The position numbers and the translations under genes were made by a program. From Paractinoplanes deccanensis (GTDB taxonomy: Bacteria > Actinomycetota > Actinomycetes > Mycobacteriales > Micromonosporaceae), in assembly GCF_016862115.1 (NCBI RefSeq), contig NZ_BOMI01000033.1, positions 62,001-126,000 of the forward strand: a stretch of 64,000 nt of DNA, in the 5' to 3' direction. How positions within the stretch are numbered: position 1 is the first letter of the stretch; every line of letters starts with the position of its first letter. Positions 63,648 to 64,000 of the stretch are shown here, piece after piece. The notes beneath the pieces are model-generated. The model worked only from the letters and a program-made list of their open reading frames with translations, was not told where the DNA came from and searched no databases.

Positions 63648-64000
63648 CCGACCCGGGCATCGTTGTCGACGCGTCCGCCCTGGTCGCCTACGCCCACAAC
63701 GACATGCGCTCGTTCGCCATCGACGAGCTGCTGCGGGAACTGCGCGAGGACACCGGCGGGCCGGTGCACATCCCGTTCTTCGCGGTGGAGGAAGCGCAGC
63801 AGATCCTCGCCGACGACACTGACGCGCTGACCCGGCTGGAATCGTTCGTCACCGCCCACGGAATGCGCCTGGCCGACGCGGACATGCGCAGCGCCGTGGA
63901 TGCAATCGTGGCGGCAAGCCCGCTGAGCCGCGGCCTGGCCCAGGCGATGCTGATCTCGATCGCTGACAACCTGTCGCTGGCCACCTACGCGGCGGGCACG
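63644..64000 (+). CDS. PIN-domain toxin, cut by the window edge
   Basis: 119 codons are visible and no stop is reached. IVVDASALVAYA carries the first catalytic Asp of PIN ribonucleases; EEAQQILAD and DADMRSAVDAIVAA follow at the expected spacing, and DNLSLATYAAG is near the usual end. It likely cuts RNA and is held by the antitoxin upstream. Such pairs stabilise plasmids and islands. Confidence 0.65.
   Translation, partial: MTDPGIVVDASALVAYAHNDMRSFAIDELLRELREDTGGPVHIPFFAVEEAQQILADDTDALTRLESFVTAHGMRLADADMRSAVDAIVAASPLSRGLAQAMLISIADNLSLATYAAGT

Overview
The window is high-GC actinomycete DNA with GTG and TTG starts, strong GGAGG-type ribosome sites and long chains of genes that overlap by ATGA or GTGA. 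Nearly all of it is mobile DNA. Bases 1 to about 50,580 are a siphovirus-type temperate phage or prophage. Bases about 50,580 to 60,930 look like the transfer and replication module of a Streptomyces-type plasmid or actinomycete integrative element (AICE). The last 3 kb hold accessory genes. I cannot name the species. No integrase, relaxase, full tRNA, rRNA or CRISPR array is visible.

Layout. 1-6.2 kb: recombination and early genes, namely a RecB/Cas4-like exonuclease, an HNH endonuclease, a phiC31 gp3-like recombination directionality factor, a RusA-like resolvase and zinc/HTH proteins. 6.2-11.6 kb: very small coupled genes, including a solitary LexA-type DNA-binding domain, and a leftward HTH regulator with its own operator region. 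11.6-14.9 kb: the replication module, with a promoter and structured leader, an initiator-like gene containing six 16-bp iterons, and a DnaB helicase. 14.9-20.2 kb: small accessory genes (SLOG domain, DUF397, zinc proteins). 20.3-29.2 kb: packaging and head genes (terminase, portal, MuF-like protein, protease with a nested scaffold start, decoration protein, major capsid). 29.2-34.2 kb: a block of putative appendage proteins, including a beta-helix protein. 34.2-42.3 kb: head-tail joining, tail tube, frameshifted tail chaperone and tape measure. 42.5-43.6 kb: a leftward three-gene moron with an Aca2-like regulator. 43.7-47.5 kb: tail tip. 47.5-50.5 kb: peptidase, holin and membrane proteins, closed by a strong terminator.

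50.6-58.9 kb is transcribed leftward: membrane proteins, an FtsK/TraB-type DNA translocase, a GIY-YIG protein with membrane helices and small zinc proteins. A divergent XRE regulator sits at a palindromic operator at 58.9 kb. A RepA-type helicase (59.4-60.9 kb) follows, then a 300-bp non-coding block with eight GTCAGAA repeats and four CCAGGACC-like 8-mers. A DUF5131 gene and a TcmP gene converge at 62.0 kb. A PIN toxin-antitoxin pair runs off the right edge.

The most noteworthy signals are the in-gene iterons, which are read in two frames; the anti-CRISPR-like moron, whose promoter spacer is a palindrome; and a phage assembly region directly joined to a conjugative-type DNA translocase with a second replication helicase and candidate cis sites. 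All functional statements are read by eye from sequence and remembered family features; no search was run.
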